Shown piece after piece: positions 8,143 through 15,034 of a stretch of DNA of 26,644 nucleotides. This DNA comes from DYGX01 sp035325905 (GTDB lineage Bacteria > Chloroflexota > Anaerolineae > Aggregatilineales > Aggregatilineaceae), in contig DAOKYY010000045.1 in assembly GCA_035325905.1 (NCBI GenBank), positions 1-26,644 on the forward strand. The letters are read 5' to 3'. The number at the start of each line of letters is the position of its first letter. The stretch's first letter is position 1. The position numbers and the translations under genes were made by a program. The notes beneath the pieces were generated by a model. It was given only the letters and a program-made list of their open reading frames with translations, made no database searches and was not told where the DNA came from.

Positions 8143-8171
8143 CTTATGATCGAACTTGACTCGGCGCCCAA
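8143..8171 (-). promoter_or_regulatory. Candidate promoter for the URO-D/GH38 unit
   Basis: Read on the minus strand, TTGGGC (complement of 8166-8171), a 17-base spacer and CATAAG (complement of 8143-8148) form a moderate sigma-70-type promoter. It would start transcription about 50 bases before the URO-D-like start codon. It overlaps the plus-strand promoter at 8156-8183, so the two units may compete or be co-regulated. Confidence 0.35.
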
Positions 8172-8193
8172 AAAGTCTATAATCATTATGATC
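8144..8193. promoter_or_regulatory. Putative operator pair: TTATGATC repeats, 42 bases apart
   Basis: TTATGATC occurs at 8144-8151 and 8186-8193, a spacing of 42 bases or about four helical turns. The first copy overlaps the minus-strand -10 candidate. The second directly follows the plus-strand -10. The second copy is part of a perfect palindrome, ATCAT-T-ATGAT (8182-8192). The first is also flanked by TCAT at 8134-8137, giving an imperfect inverted repeat. This is the arrangement expected for one repressor controlling both directions, possibly by looping; no regulator gene is recognised next to it. Confidence 0.5.
8156..8183 (+). promoter_or_regulatory. Strong sigma-70-type promoter for the plus-strand catabolic operon
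   Basis: TTGACT at 8156-8161, a 16-base spacer and a perfect TATAAT at 8178-8183. This is the best promoter match in the window. It points toward the eleven-gene plus-strand run, whose first recognised gene starts about 510 bases downstream. Palindromic sequence overlaps the -10, which suggests repression. Confidence 0.75.
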
Positions 8194-8694
8194 TACCGGC
8201 CAGCAGAAAGCAAGCTTGTTTTCCGTCGGTTTATAAGGCGCTCACCGTTCTGATTACCCATCTTGCCCCCTTTGCGGGCGCTCCGCCCGCGCTGCGCCAG
8301 CGCAATCTATCTCCGGCTTCAGTCCTGGGGCTATCACTGTGGCCGGCTGAGCTTTCATGGTTCGATCTGCCCGGCGCCGCGCAATGCTCACTGTTCTGTG
8401 ATCGGCAAGCCAGACAGGGTGCTCGCATGAACAAGGCGCGGTCGATCCTCGCGTTCGCCTGGCGCTCGCCGTCGCGCCGCCGCTGGCCGGGGGCGCAAAG
8501 CGGCGTAGCGGAAATCGCCTTCTGGCATTTCGGGGGTCGCCGGTGCGTCGCATCGCGATCTGGCGCGTGATCGCGCTCCGTGAGCCGCGCGTGGATCGCG
8601 TGAAGATCAACGAGCTATGCCGGGGTCGCCCGCGAGGAGCGCGAACCGGCATGGCGGTCAACAGGCAGGCGGGGCTAACGTTTAGGGGGTACCG
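8194..8694 (+). other. Long leader region without a recognised gene
   Basis: About 500 bases lie between the strong promoter and the first recognised gene. Translations in all frames give Arg-rich sequence with no family I recognise. One frame stays open to a stop near 8570 and contains an ATG at 8427, but no ribosome site or motif supports it. Two adjacent GC-rich hairpins occur at 8274-8303. The region could be a regulatory leader, a decayed gene, or an unannotated small protein. Confidence 0.35.
8274..8303 (+). other. Two overlapping GC-rich hairpins in the leader
   Basis: GCGGGCG (8274-8280) pairs with CGCCCGC (8284-8290) around a 3-base loop. GCGCTG (8289-8294) pairs with CAGCGC (8298-8303) around another 3-base loop. 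The two stems share bases 8289-8290, so they compete at the junction. No U-run follows, so neither is a simple intrinsic terminator. The location about 90 bases into the predicted transcript suits an RNA-level control element, but chance in GC-rich DNA is possible. Confidence 0.35.
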
Positions 8695-10578
8695 GTGTTC
8701 TTTCATGCGGCGGGCCGGACCGATCCCGGCCCAGAAACAGGGGCAGCTTTGCTCGCGCTTCATCACGACAACGGCACGCTGCGCGTGGACGCTGCGCGCT
8801 ACCATTTGATCTGGCACGGCGACGGCCCTTTTGTGACGCTGCAAGACGCCGCCGGGAGCCGGGTCGCGGACCTGTTTGCGCTCTCCGGCGTGCACAGCAC
8901 GCGCGGCCTGGACGACACGGTGCGGATGGGCGAGTGGCGCGCGGCCATTGGCGACGGCCTGATCACCGTGACGCTGGACGCCGAAAGCGCGATCTGGGAC
9001 GCCAAGCGCTTCATCTTCGAGTGCTATCCTGACCGCTTCCGCTACCGGATTGTGGTCGAGGGGCGCGCCGCGATCACCGAGGCACGCTACTTCGGCGGCT
9101 ACTATTCCGGCAGCCTGAAGATGGGGACCGGGTTCTTCATGTCCGGCCAGGCGTTCCGGGAAGGCTTCAACCCTGAGCCGTCGCGCCAGGAGGTGTACGC
9201 CTTCCCGATTAATGCCGCGACGACGATCGATCTGACCGGCACATCGCTGCCGGGGCGCGAGGACTGGTTCTTCACGCCGCCGCCGTTCTGCTACGCCTTC
9301 CTGCTGGGCGCGGAATGGCTCGGCATTGGCGTCGAGGCGCGCCCCGGCGAGAACCGCTTCACGGCCTACAGCTACGAGGGCCGCCTGGACGCCTTCGCCC
9401 TGTCGCTCGATTACGAGGGGCAGGTCCCGGTCGATGGCGTCTACGAGCTTCCGGCGCTGGGCTTCGACTTTGCGCCGGCGCCATACGCCGCGCTGGAACG
9501 CCACGTCGCGGCGCTGGAGCGGCATGGTTGTGCCCCGCCTGTCGCCGAGCGGCTTCAGCCTGCCTGGTGGCGCGAGCCGATCTTCTGCGGCTGGGGCGCG
9601 CAGTGCGGCGTTGCCCGGCGGGAAGGCGGTCGCGCGCCGGATTACGCCCGGCAGCCGCTGTACGATGACTTTATCGACGCGCTGGCGCGCAATGGCATCT
9701 ACCCCGGTACCATCGTGCTCGACGACAAATGGCAGGCGACTTATGGCGAGAACCGGGTCGATCCGGCTAAGTGGCCGGACCTGCCGGGCTTCATCGCGCG
9801 ACAGCACGCCGCCGGGCGCCGTGTGCTGCTCTGGCTGAAGGCGTGGGACCCGGAGGGGCTGCCCATCGAGGCGTGCGTCACCAACGCCGCCGGGCTGCCC
9901 GTCGCGCTCGACCCGACCAGCCCGCTTGGCGAGCAGGCGCTACGCGAGTCGGTCCGCGTGATGCTGGGCGAGTACGGGGCAGACGGATTCAAGATCGACT
10001 TTTCGGCGCGTATTCCGAGCGGTCCGGCGCTGCGCCGTCACGGCGACGCCTGGGGCCTGGAGCTGATGAAGGCGTACCTCGGCATCCTCTACGACGAGGC
10101 CAAGCGGGTCCGGCCCGACGCGCTGGTGATGGCGCACACGCCGCACCCGTACCTGTCGGACTGCGTGGATATGATCCGATTGAACGACATCAACATGAAT
10201 GCGGATGTCAACTGCGCGATGCAGCACCGCGCTCACGTGGTGCGGATCGCGTGCCCCGGCGTGATCATCGACACCGACAACTGGCCGGTGCGGGACCGCG
10301 ATCAGTGGCGGGCCTACGTGCAGATTCAGAACACGCTGGGCGTGCCCGCGCTATACTTCGCGACCGAGATCGACCGCACCGGCGAGCCGCTCACGGGCGA
10401 CGACTATCACCTGATCCGCGAGACGTGGGCCGCGTATCGCGCGCTGATCGGAAGCACAGCCGGACGCGCAGCGGAAAGTCTGTTGGAAAGCGATGGAGCA
10501 GGAAGCAGCTATGACGCGATTGGCGATCATCCACACGACGGCGGCGACGGTCGAGCCGCTGAAGTCGCTGGCCTCTGA
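8695..10578 (+). CDS. GH36/GH31-like (retaining alpha-glycosidase type) glycoside hydrolase
   Basis: A 627-residue protein with an N-terminal beta-sandwich (about 1-285) and a TIM barrel. Barrel landmarks are TIVLDDKWQ, RRVLLWLKAWDPEG and GADGFKIDFSARIP; Asp435 in KIDF matches the nucleophile of alpha-galactosidase-type families. IRLNDI (Asp498) is a candidate acid/base. Its substrate is unknown: alpha-galactoside, alpha-xyloside or another alpha-linked sugar. The start is GTG at 8695, with AGGGGG five bases upstream and an in-frame stop just before. No signal peptide is seen. The ORF end overlaps the racemase-family gene by 68 bases, unlike the 4-base overlaps elsewhere in the operon, and the last 25 or so residues look non-conserved. 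It is the first recognised gene of the plus-strand operon. Confidence 0.8.
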   Translation: MFFHAAGRTDPGPETGAALLALHHDNGTLRVDAARYHLIWHGDGPFVTLQDAAGSRVADLFALSGVHSTRGLDDTVRMGEWRAAIGDGLITVTLDAESAIWDAKRFIFECYPDRFRYRIVVEGRAAITEARYFGGYYSGSLKMGTGFFMSGQAFREGFNPEPSRQEVYAFPINAATTIDLTGTSLPGREDWFFTPPPFCYAFLLGAEWLGIGVEARPGENRFTAYSYEGRLDAFALSLDYEGQVPVDGVYELPALGFDFAPAPYAALERHVAALERHGCAPPVAERLQPAWWREPIFCGWGAQCGVARREGGRAPDYARQPLYDDFIDALARNGIYPGTIVLDDKWQATYGENRVDPAKWPDLPGFIARQHAAGRRVLLWLKAWDPEGLPIEACVTNAAGLPVALDPTSPLGEQALRESVRVMLGEYGADGFKIDFSARIPSGPALRRHGDAWGLELMKAYLGILYDEAKRVRPDALVMAHTPHPYLSDCVDMIRLNDINMNADVNCAMQHRAHVVRIACPGVIIDTDNWPVRDRDQWRAYVQIQNTLGVPALYFATEIDRTGEPLTGDDYHLIRETWAAYRALIGSTAGRAAESLLESDGAGSSYDAIGDHPHDGGDGRAAEVAGL

Positions 10579-11167
10579 GATCCTGCCCGGCGCGAGCGTC
10601 GTCAACTTCGTGGACGACTCGATCCTGCCGCAGCTGCGCGATAACGGCGGGGATGTCGAGCAGGTCGCGCCGCGCCTGCTGCACTACGCCTCTTTCGCCG
10701 AAGAAGTCGGGGCGGACGTGATTCTCAGCGCGTGCTCGTCGGTCGGCGAGGTCGTCGAGCGGATGCGCGCGCGGGTGCGCGCGCCGGTCGTGCGGATCGA
10801 CGAGGCGATGGCCGAGGCGGCGGTCCGGCGCGGCGAGACAATCGGCGTGGCGGCGACGCTGGCGACCACGCTCGCGCCGACGCAGCGCCTGGTGCGCGCC
10901 AAAGCGGCGGAACAGGGGCGCGCGGTCGAGATCAAGACGCGGCTGATCGACGCCGCCTACGACCGGCTGATGGCGGGCGATCCGGCCGGGCACGACGCGC
11001 TGCTGGCCGAGGCGCTGGTGGCGCTGGCCGCCGAAACCGATGTCGTCGTGCTGGCGCAGGCGTCGATGGCGCGCGTGGTCGAGCGGCTGCCGGAGGCGCT
11101 GCGCGACCGGTTCCTGTCCAGCCCGCGTCTGGCGATGGAGCAGGTCAAGGCGGCGCTTGGGGCATGA
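10511..11167 (+). CDS. Asp/Glu racemase-family protein with a single catalytic Cys
   Basis: A 218-residue two-domain alpha/beta protein of the aspartate/glutamate/hydantoin racemase superfamily, which also contains arylmalonate decarboxylase and maleate isomerase. The first active-site Cys is present (ILSACSSVGE, Cys75). The second, usually in an LGCxxM-type motif, appears as VVLAQASMARV with Gln183 in its place. Classical two-base racemisation is therefore doubtful; a one-base isomerase or decarboxylase activity on a carboxylated sugar derivative is possible. I choose ATG 10511 because AGGA lies 7 bases upstream; ATG 10493 would add six residues. The stop overlaps the FGGY kinase start (ATGA). 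Its place beside a sugar kinase and aldolase suggests a sugar-acid substrate rather than an amino acid. Confidence 0.82.
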   Translation: MTRLAIIHTTAATVEPLKSLASEILPGASVVNFVDDSILPQLRDNGGDVEQVAPRLLHYASFAEEVGADVILSACSSVGEVVERMRARVRAPVVRIDEAMAEAAVRRGETIGVAATLATTLAPTQRLVRAKAAEQGRAVEIKTRLIDAAYDRLMAGDPAGHDALLAEALVALAAETDVVVLAQASMARVVERLPEALRDRFLSSPRLAMEQVKAALGA

Positions 11168-12699
11168 AGCTCGTCAGCGTGGATGTCGGCACCACGTCGT
11201 GCAAAGCGGGGCTGTTTGACGGCGACGGCGCGCCGCTCCGTATCGCCAGCCGACCCACCCCGACGCGCACCGCCAGCGACGGCGCGGCCTACTACGCGCC
11301 CGACGAGCTGTGGGAGGCGGTTTGCGCGGCCTTGCGCGAGGCGGTCGCCGACGTGCCGGGCGCCGAGATCGCGGTCGTCGGCGTGACCAGCATGGCCGAA
11401 AGCGGCGTCGTCATCGGCCGGACGAGCGGCGCGGCCCGTTCCGACATGCTGCCCTGGTTCGACAACCGGGCGGCGGCGCAGGCGGAATGGCTATCACGGC
11501 AGGACGAGCCGCTGGCCCGCTTCGTCAAGACCGGCCTGCATCCCGGCCCGAAGGTCAGCCTCGCCAAGCTGCTGTGGCTGCTCCGGCGCGATCCGGCGGC
11601 GCTCGATGGCGGGGTGTGGCTGTCGGCAGCGGATTACATCGTCTTCCGCTTGACCGGCGCGCTCGCGACGGATTACTCGCTGGCGGGCCGGACCTTCGCC
11701 TTCCGCATCGACCGGCGCGAGTGGGATCACGACTGGGTGCGCGGGCTGGGCCTGCCGCCGGACCTGTTCCCGCCAGCCCGTCCGAGCGGCGAGCCGGCCG
11801 GGCGCGTCCACGCCGGGGGCAGCGCGCAGAGCGGCCTGCCGGTGGGCGCGCCGGTCGCGGTCGCCGGGCACGATCACCTCTGCGCCGCGCTGGGCGTTGG
11901 CGCCGTGACCGAACGGCAGGCGTTCGACTCGATGGGCACGGCGGAGGTGCTGCTCGGCGCGCTTGAGCGGCGCGACCTGACGCGCGCCGAGTTCGAGTCC
12001 GGGCTGTCGTTTGGCGCGCACGTCGTGCCGGAGCGCGGCTACTGGCTCGGCGGGTCGATGTCCGGCGGGTCGGTGGAGTGGCTGCGGACCCCCCTCGGCA
12101 GCCCGCCAATCTCGTACCGGCAGCTTGACGATCTGCTCGCCGCCGCCGATGAAGCGCCAACCGAGATCCTGTACTATCCTTATCTGCTAGGCGGCGCGTC
12201 GTCGTCGCTCAACCAGCGGCTGACGATGGCGCGCGCCGCCTTCGTCGGGTTAGGGAAGCAGCACGGACAGGCGGACCTGCTCAAAGCGGTGTTGCAGGGA
12301 ACCGCCTACGAGATGGAGCGCATCCGCCGCACGGCCGAGCAGTTGACCGGCGCGCCGATCGAGCGCGCGCTGGCGGCGGGCGGGGGAACGCGTAACCGGC
12401 TCTGGATGCAGATCAAAGCCGACGTGTCGAACTGTGTCTACGAGGTCCCGCCCCTGTCGGACGTGACGCTGCTCGGCGCCGCGATGATCGCGGGGGTTGG
12501 CGCGGGGCTGTTCGCAGGCGTAGACGAAGCCGTTGCCGCGCTCGCGCCGCCGAACGCCGGCATCTATAGGCCGGACGCCGGGCGTCACCGCCGCCATGTG
12601 GCGCTTTATGAAGAAGGGTATCTGCCGTTGATGACGTCTCTGAACGCGTACTATGCCCTGTTGGAGAAACGGCCCTATCATGCCCACGACAGCGCCTGA
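11164..12699 (+). CDS. FGGY family carbohydrate kinase
   Basis: A 511-residue sugar kinase, phosphorylating a sugar or ketose with ATP. The N-terminal phosphate-binding loop DVGTTSCKAGLFD (residues 7-19), the catalytic-base motif AGHDHLCAALG (Asp237) and the C-terminal GGGTRNRLWMQIKAD segment identify the family (xylulokinase, gluconokinase, glycerol kinase relatives). The specificity cannot be assigned. The ATG at 11164 overlaps the preceding stop as ATGA, so translation is probably coupled to the racemase-family protein. It is followed directly by a class II aldolase, overlapping by 20 bases, which suggests that the phosphorylated product is the substrate of aldol cleavage. The length is normal for the family and no domain is missing. 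Confidence 0.92.
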   Translation: MKLVSVDVGTTSCKAGLFDGDGAPLRIASRPTPTRTASDGAAYYAPDELWEAVCAALREAVADVPGAEIAVVGVTSMAESGVVIGRTSGAARSDMLPWFDNRAAAQAEWLSRQDEPLARFVKTGLHPGPKVSLAKLLWLLRRDPAALDGGVWLSAADYIVFRLTGALATDYSLAGRTFAFRIDRREWDHDWVRGLGLPPDLFPPARPSGEPAGRVHAGGSAQSGLPVGAPVAVAGHDHLCAALGVGAVTERQAFDSMGTAEVLLGALERRDLTRAEFESGLSFGAHVVPERGYWLGGSMSGGSVEWLRTPLGSPPISYRQLDDLLAAADEAPTEILYYPYLLGGASSSLNQRLTMARAAFVGLGKQHGQADLLKAVLQGTAYEMERIRRTAEQLTGAPIERALAAGGGTRNRLWMQIKADVSNCVYEVPPLSDVTLLGAAMIAGVGAGLFAGVDEAVAALAPPNAGIYRPDAGRHRRHVALYEEGYLPLMTSLNAYYALLEKRPYHAHDSA

Positions 12700-13612
12700 T
12701 CGACCGGCTAATTTGCTGACTCTGCGCGCTATGCTGGAGCGCGCGCGGCGCGCCGGGTGCGCGGTCGGGTCCTTCGCGCCGCGCTACACGCCGGTGATCG
12801 CGCCGGTGCTGCGCGCCGGGCAGCGGACCGCCTCGCCGCTGATCGTCCAGATTTCGCAGAACGAGTTCGGCTGGTACGAGGTCAGCGCGGCGGAGTTCGC
12901 CGCCGAGTTCTTCGCGCAGCTCCGGCAGCAGGCCATCACGGCCCCGGTGACGCTGCACCTGGATCACACGCGGGACTTCGCCGTGATCGAGCAGGCGATC
13001 GCCGCCGGGTTCACCTCGGTCATGATCGACGCCTCGGACAAGCCGCTGGACGAGAACATCGCCCTGACGCGCGCGGTGGTTGAGTACGCGCACGCGCGGG
13101 ATGTGTCGGTCGAGGCGGAGCTGGGGCGCATCGGCAAGGCCGGCAACGAGAACATCGAGACGGAGGACGACACGGAGCTGTACACCGACCCGCGCGAGGC
13201 GCGCCGTTTCGTGGACGAGACCGGCGTGGACGCGCTGGCCGTCTCGGTCGGGACGGTGCACGGCGTCTACACGGTCAGGCGCGCGAAGATCGACTTCGAC
13301 CGGCTGCGCGCCATCCGCGCCGAGACCGCCGCGCCGCTCGTGCTGCATGGCGGGTCGGGCGTCCCGCCGGAAGACATCCAGCACGCGATTCATATTCCGG
13401 GCGGCGGCGTGACCAAGATCAACATCGCGACCGATCTCGAAAACGCGCTGCTCGCCGCGCTGGGGCGGCCCCGCCGGATGCTCAACGCGGAGTGCCTTTC
13501 GCTGCCGCCGGAGCAGCTTGCGCCCGCGCTGGACGCCGTCGAGCAGACGGTGATCGACAAGATCACGCACTTTCTGCGCAGCGAGGGGTATGCGGGGCGG
13601 TTCGGAGCATGA
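12680..13612 (+). CDS. Class II (metal-dependent) fructose/tagatose-bisphosphate-type aldolase
   Basis: A 310-residue class II aldolase that would cleave a phosphorylated ketose to dihydroxyacetone phosphate and an aldehyde. Visible family residues are THLHLDHT-type LHLDHT (Asp95 catalytic, His96 metal), EAELG (Glu147), VGTVHGVY (His194), LHGGSGVP (His223) and the DHAP-phosphate motif KINIATDL. FbaA, GatY/KbaY and related sugar-specific aldolases share these, so the exact bisphosphate or monophosphate substrate is unknown. I choose ATG 12680, with GGAGAAA upstream; ATG 12653 is possible but lies deeper inside the kinase gene. The end overlaps the next gene as ATGA. Together with the FGGY kinase it forms a classic phosphorylate-and-cleave pair. 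Confidence 0.88.
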   Translation: MPTTAPDRPANLLTLRAMLERARRAGCAVGSFAPRYTPVIAPVLRAGQRTASPLIVQISQNEFGWYEVSAAEFAAEFFAQLRQQAITAPVTLHLDHTRDFAVIEQAIAAGFTSVMIDASDKPLDENIALTRAVVEYAHARDVSVEAELGRIGKAGNENIETEDDTELYTDPREARRFVDETGVDALAVSVGTVHGVYTVRRAKIDFDRLRAIRAETAAPLVLHGGSGVPPEDIQHAIHIPGGGVTKINIATDLENALLAALGRPRRMLNAECLSLPPEQLAPALDAVEQTVIDKITHFLRSEGYAGRFGA

Positions 13613-14916
13613 CGATAGCAGCGCGTGACGAAGGCGCGGCCCGCGCCGAGCAGATTCTTCTGGCGAATGGCGGCGACCTGGGGCTGCTTGGCTCGTCGCA
13701 GGCGTATCGCCAGGTCTGGGCGCGCGACAGCATGATCAGCGCGCTCGGCCTGTTGCTGTGCGAAGACCCGGAGGGGCGCGCCATTCACCGCCGCTCGCTC
13801 GAAACGCTGCGCCGCTACCAGTCGCCGCTTGGCAAGGTCCCGCACAACGTCGGGCTGGCGAACGTCGAAGACCCGGCGCTGGTCGCCTATGGGGGCCGCC
13901 TGGAAGGCGTCGAGAACGGCGCCCGGATCGTGACCGACACGGCGCACGCGGGCGTGATCGACAGCAATCTGTGGTACATCCTCGGCCATGTCTTTGACTG
14001 GCAGGCGACCGGCGATCTGGCCTTTGCGCGCGAGGCGTGGCCGAGCCTGCAGGCGGCGCTGCTCTGGCTGCGCTACCAGGACGTGAACGAGTGCGGCTTG
14101 CTCGAAGCGCACGAGGCGATGGACTGGGCGGACCTGCTCGCCAACCGCTACACCACGCTGTACGCTAACGTGCTGTACTATGCCGTGTGGCGCGGCATGG
14201 CGGCGCTGTCCGCCGCGCTCGGCGAGCCGGACGGGGATTATGCCGGGCAGGCCGCCGGCGTGCGCCGCAAGATCAACATCCTGCTATGGGTCGGGCCGGA
14301 GCAGCCGAAGGATTGGGATGCCATCCGCCGCGAGCGGCAGGAATGGCTGTACCCCCTGCGCCGCATCGAGACCGAGCTGGTCGTGCGCCCGTATTATCTG
14401 CCTTACGTCGCCTTCCGCGACTACGCCGACCGGCTGGACACCATCGGGAACCTGCTCGCGATCCTGTTCGGCGTGGCGGACCAGGCGCAGGCGGACCGGA
14501 TTCTGGATTACATCCACGGCTGCGGATTGAACGAGCCGTTCCCGGTGCGCGCGCTCTACCCGCCGATCCGGCCCGGCGACAAGGACTGGCGCGATTATTA
14601 CCTGCTGCGCAATCTCAACCCGCCCGATCACTATCACAACGGCGGCGCGTGGCCCTATATCGGCGGGTTCTACGTCGCCGCGCTGGTGCAAGCCGGGCGG
14701 CTGGACGAAGCCGCGCACCAGCTTGGCAAGCTGCGCGCCATGAACCGCGTAGGCAGACAGGGCGAGTGGGGGTTCAATGAGTGGTTTCACGGGCTGTCAG
14801 GCCGCCCGATGGGCTTCGATGGGCAGTCGTGGTCGGCGGCGCTCTATCTCTACGCGCGTGACGCCGTCCGCCGGGGCCGCCCCGCGCTGATCGGTTGGGC
14901 CGGGGAGCGCGGGTAA
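13609..14916 (+). CDS. (alpha/alpha)6-barrel glycoside hydrolase, amylo-1,6-glucosidase/GH100-like
   Basis: A 435-residue all-helical glycosidase-type protein. Helix-loop landmarks are YRQVWARDSMI (Asp40), GVIDSNLWYILG (Asp118), EAMDWADLLANR, NGGAWPYIGGFYVAAL and GFNEWFHGLSG (Glu391). The IDSNLWY segment resembles the catalytic-acid region of neutral/alkaline invertases (GH100). The WARDSM and FNEWFHG blocks recall amylo-alpha-1,6-glucosidases and GH63/GH15-like enzymes. An inverting or retaining exo-glycosidase is likely; family and substrate are uncertain. The ATG at 13609 overlaps the aldolase stop (ATGA). There is no signal peptide. It is followed by a 118-base gap with a GC-rich hairpin, the largest gap in the operon after its first gene. 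Confidence 0.75.
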   Translation: MTIAARDEGAARAEQILLANGGDLGLLGSSQAYRQVWARDSMISALGLLLCEDPEGRAIHRRSLETLRRYQSPLGKVPHNVGLANVEDPALVAYGGRLEGVENGARIVTDTAHAGVIDSNLWYILGHVFDWQATGDLAFAREAWPSLQAALLWLRYQDVNECGLLEAHEAMDWADLLANRYTTLYANVLYYAVWRGMAALSAALGEPDGDYAGQAAGVRRKINILLWVGPEQPKDWDAIRRERQEWLYPLRRIETELVVRPYYLPYVAFRDYADRLDTIGNLLAILFGVADQAQADRILDYIHGCGLNEPFPVRALYPPIRPGDKDWRDYYLLRNLNPPDHYHNGGAWPYIGGFYVAALVQAGRLDEAAHQLGKLRAMNRVGRQGEWGFNEWFHGLSGRPMGFDGQSWSAALYLYARDAVRRGRPALIGWAGERG

Positions 14917-14924
14917 CGATGCCG

Positions 14925-14952
14925 CGCGCCGGGCCAAACCGAGGCCCGCGCG
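14925..14952 (+). other. GC-rich intercistronic hairpin
   Basis: CGCGCC-GGGCC (14925-14935) pairs with GGCCCGCGCG (14943-14952) with one bulged C and a 7-base loop. It lies just after the glycosidase stop, in the only sizeable gap inside the operon. It has no U-run, so it may stabilise or partly attenuate the transcript rather than end it. Confidence 0.4.
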
Positions 14953-15034
14953 AGCGTGAGCCGCACGACGCCGGTAGTTTCGGTTGATAGAAAAGGGTCG
15001 AGCGTTTGGGCTGGTACCATCAGCCGGGTGCATT

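Noticed and set aside
8427..8570. Small leader peptide gene (47 codons, MNKARSILAF start)
   Set aside because: No ribosome site and an Arg/Trp-rich translation without recognisable character; kept only as a possibility under the leader region.
8254..9807. 517-codon minus-strand open frame spanning the leader and GH36-like gene
   Set aside because: It covers the antisense of a recognised barrel protein and has no recognisable domain.
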